Assembly: GCA_002327415.1 (NCBI GenBank) | Contig: DCVU01000174.1 | Span: 6,665-12,393 of the forward strand | Origin: Smithella sp. UBA2180 | Lineage (GTDB): Bacteria; Desulfobacterota; Syntrophia; Syntrophales; Smithellaceae | Direction: 5' to 3' | Length of the DNA: 5,729 bases | Part shown: piece by piece, positions 4,179 through 5,729 of the stretch | Numbering within the stretch: position 1 is the stretch's first letter | How the letters are laid out: each line of letters opens with the position of its first letter | Notes under the pieces: model-generated | What the model was told of the DNA's origin: nothing | Seen by the model: only the letters and a program-made list of their open reading frames with translations | Database searches by the model: none | Position numbers and translations under genes: made by a program

Positions 4179-5642
4179 ATGAAAGACGAAAAGAAAAAAC
4201 TGACCACCAACGCGGGTGCGCCCGTCGTGGACAACCAGAACGTGATGACCGCCGGACCCCGCGGGCCGCAGCTCCTTCAGGACGTCTGGTTCTTGGAGAA
4301 GCTCGCCCACTTCGACCGCGAGGTAATTCCCGAGCGCCGCATGCATGCCAAAGGCTCAGGGGCCTATGGCGCCTTCACCGTTACTCACGACATCACCAAA
4401 TACACCAAGGCCAATATCTTCTCACAAGTGGGAAAGAAGACCGAGTGCTTTTTGCGTTTTTCCACCGTGGCCGGCGAGCGCGGGGCGGCGGACGCGGAGC
4501 GCGACATCCGCGGTTTCGCGATGAAGTTCTACACCGAGGAGGGCAACTGGGACCTGGTCGGCAACAATACGCCGGTCTTCTTCCTGCGTGACCCGCTCAA
4601 GTTCCCGGACCTCAACCACGCGGTGAAGCGCGACCCGCGCACGAACCTGCGCAGCGCCAAGAACCAATGGGATTTTTTTACATCCCTGCCCGAGGCGCTC
4701 CATCAGGTGACCATTGTCATGAGCGACCGGGGCATTCCGTATTCCTTCCGGCACATCCACGGCTTCGGCAGTCACACCTTCAGCTTTATTAATGCCAAGA
4801 ACGAGAGGTGCTGGGTCAAATTCCACCTCAAGACCCAACAGGGGATCAAGAACCTGACCGACCAGGAGGCGCAGGCGATTGTTGCCAAGGATCGGGAGAG
4901 CAACCAGCGTGACCTCTACGAGAGCATCGAAAAGAAGGATTTCCCCCGCTGGACCTTCTATGTGCAGATCATGCCGGAGACGGATGCGGCGAAAATGCCA
5001 TACAACCCCTTCGACCTGACCAAGGTCTGGTACCACAAGGACTATCCCCTGATCGAGGTGGGCGTGCTGGAGCTGAACAAGAACCCGGAAAACTACTTCG
5101 CCGAGGTCGAGCAGGCGGCCTTTAATCCGGCCAATATCGTGCCGGGCATCGGCTTCTCGCCAGACAAGATGCTGCAAGGCCGACTCTTCTCCTACGGCGA
5201 CGCCCAACGCTATCGCTTGGGCGTGAACCACCAGCACATCCCGGTCAACGCGCCGCGCTGCCCTGTGCACAGCTTCCACCGCGACGGGGCCATGCGCGTG
5301 GATGGCAACCACGGCAGCACGCTGGGCTACGAGCCCAACAGCTACGGCGAATGGCAGGAGCAGCCGAATTTCGCCGAACCGCCTCTGAAGCTGGATGGGG
5401 CAGCGGATCACTGGAATTTCCGTGAAGACGATGACGACTACTACACCCAGCCCGGCAAGCTCTTCCGTCTGATGAGCACTGCGCAGCAGAAGGTCCTTTT
5501 TGAAAACACCGCCCGCGATATGGGCGATGCGCCCAAGGAGATCAAGATCCGCCACATCAGCAACTGCCTGAAGGCCGACGCGGCCTACGGCGAAGGCGTG
5601 GCCAAGGCACTTGGCATCCCGATGAGCGAAGTCCCGAGATGA
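4179..5642 (+). CDS. katA: Cassette 3: monofunctional haem catalase (small-subunit type)
   Basis: This enzyme breaks down hydrogen peroxide to water and oxygen, in the cytoplasm as no signal peptide is seen. The protein is full length (487 aa; small-subunit catalases are about 480-500). Catalytic H56 lies in RRMHAKGSGAYG, distal N129 in DLVGNNTPVFF, and the haem-ligand Y339 in RLFSYGDAQRYRLG with R335 beside it. Counting from H56, spacing matches bovine catalase exactly (H74, N147, R353, Y357). The NADPH-contact positions are also kept: H175, R184, K218, W284 and H286 align with bovine H193, R202, K236, W302 and H304, so it is probably an NADPH-binding clade 3 enzyme. Codons are GC-rich, unlike cassette 1. 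No own promoter is obvious in the 33 bp before it, so expression probably depends on read-through from upstream. The symbol katA is by family resemblance only. Confidence 0.97.
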   Translation: MKDEKKKLTTNAGAPVVDNQNVMTAGPRGPQLLQDVWFLEKLAHFDREVIPERRMHAKGSGAYGAFTVTHDITKYTKANIFSQVGKKTECFLRFSTVAGERGAADAERDIRGFAMKFYTEEGNWDLVGNNTPVFFLRDPLKFPDLNHAVKRDPRTNLRSAKNQWDFFTSLPEALHQVTIVMSDRGIPYSFRHIHGFGSHTFSFINAKNERCWVKFHLKTQQGIKNLTDQEAQAIVAKDRESNQRDLYESIEKKDFPRWTFYVQIMPETDAAKMPYNPFDLTKVWYHKDYPLIEVGVLELNKNPENYFAEVEQAAFNPANIVPGIGFSPDKMLQGRLFSYGDAQRYRLGVNHQHIPVNAPRCPVHSFHRDGAMRVDGNHGSTLGYEPNSYGEWQEQPNFAEPPLKLDGAADHWNFREDDDDYYTQPGKLFRLMSTAQQKVLFENTARDMGDAPKEIKIRHISNCLKADAAYGEGVAKALGIPMSEVPR

Positions 5643-5651
5643 ACATCTGTC

Positions 5652-5711
5652 AGCTAACAACCGGTTCCAGCGGACGGCGCTCCGCACCGCCGCTGAACCG
5701 GAGCGTTACGC
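5652..5711 (+). other. attC: attC of the catalase cassette (60 bp)
   Basis: R'' is AGCTAAC (5652-5658) and R' is GTTACGC (5705-5711). The stem pairs CCGGTT (5661-5666) with AACCGG (5696-5701), CAGCGG (5668-5673) with CCGCTG (5690-5695), and CGG (5675-5677) with CCG (5687-5689). C5667 and A5674 are unpaired, in the same positions as in the two preceding attC sites. It shares TCCAGCGGACG with the attC of cassette 2. R' reads GTTACG where the others have GTTAGC, so only TAAC/GTTA of the outer box pairs. Confidence 0.92.
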
Positions 5712-5729
5712 TAGAAGAATACAAAATTA
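5706..5729 (+). mobile_element. Start of the next cassette, cut by the window edge
   Basis: The bases after the G5705 crossover are the first 24 bp of whatever follows in the array. They are AT-rich after the core box. No start codon or Shine-Dalgarno is seen before the edge. Confidence 0.5.

Larger units (their letters stand above)
2262..5729 (+). mobile_element. Integron gene-cassette array (four cassettes and the start of a fifth)
   Basis: Units bounded by G^TT points at 2261, 2479, 3445, 4140 and 5705 give cassettes of about 218, 966, 695 and 1565 bp. Each of the last three holds one plus-strand ORF with its own Shine-Dalgarno close to the left boundary and a foldable attC right after the stop. 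All point away from intI, as normal. Composition differs between neighbours (AT-rich, balanced, GC-rich), as expected for independently captured cassettes. Confidence 0.88.

Noticed and set aside
4422..5687. 421-codon open frame antisense to the catalase gene
   Set aside because: It lies entirely opposite a clear catalase. The translation is a low-complexity mix of V, L, R, A and H with no motifs, typical of the antisense of a GC-rich gene.

Overview
This window is the working end of an integron: an integron-integrase gene on the minus strand, a divergent recombination platform (attI), and an array of promoter-poor gene cassettes on the plus strand, each closed by a foldable attC site. No organism-specific marker is present. 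The platform looks like a chromosomal or environmental integron of a Gram-negative-type bacterium rather than a clinical class 1-3 integron. A long IntI with an N-terminal extension and a PIF1-like helicase as operon partner argue against the clinical platforms, but I cannot assign a phylum.

Layout. 1-767 (minus) is the N-terminal 255 codons of a PIF1/RecD-like superfamily 1B helicase that runs off the left edge. 760-2100 (minus) is intI; its stop overlaps the helicase start by 8 bp (ATGACTAA), so the two are an intI-helicase operon. 2101-2260 is an AT-rich control region with a perfect minus-strand TATAAT for intI, a direct repeat, three palindromes and a candidate extended -10 facing the cassettes. 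The likely attI crossover is at G2261, where AT-rich DNA changes abruptly to GC-rich DNA.

The array follows. A roughly 218-bp cassette without a convincing ORF (2262-2479) is packed with inverted repeats, including what looks like an attC-type site in reverse orientation. Cassette 1 (2480-3445) is AT-rich and encodes an unrecognised 279-aa protein. Cassette 2 (3446-4140) encodes a 207-aa protein with one N-terminal membrane helix. Cassette 3 (4141-5705) is GC-rich and encodes a complete 487-aa haem catalase with all catalytic residues. A further cassette begins at 5706 and is cut off at the right edge. The attC sites after cassettes 1-3 share GCTAACAA and GCGTTA boxes and have an unpaired C and A at equivalent stem positions, the hallmark that lets IntI pick the bottom strand.

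How it works together. IntI cuts the folded bottom strand of attC and inserts cassettes at attI. Promoters in the platform would read rightwards into the array, and each ORF brings its own Shine-Dalgarno just inside its cassette boundary. The co-translated helicase may help with the single-stranded or branched intermediates of this reaction; that is inference. The differing base composition of neighbouring cassettes shows that they were gathered from different sources.
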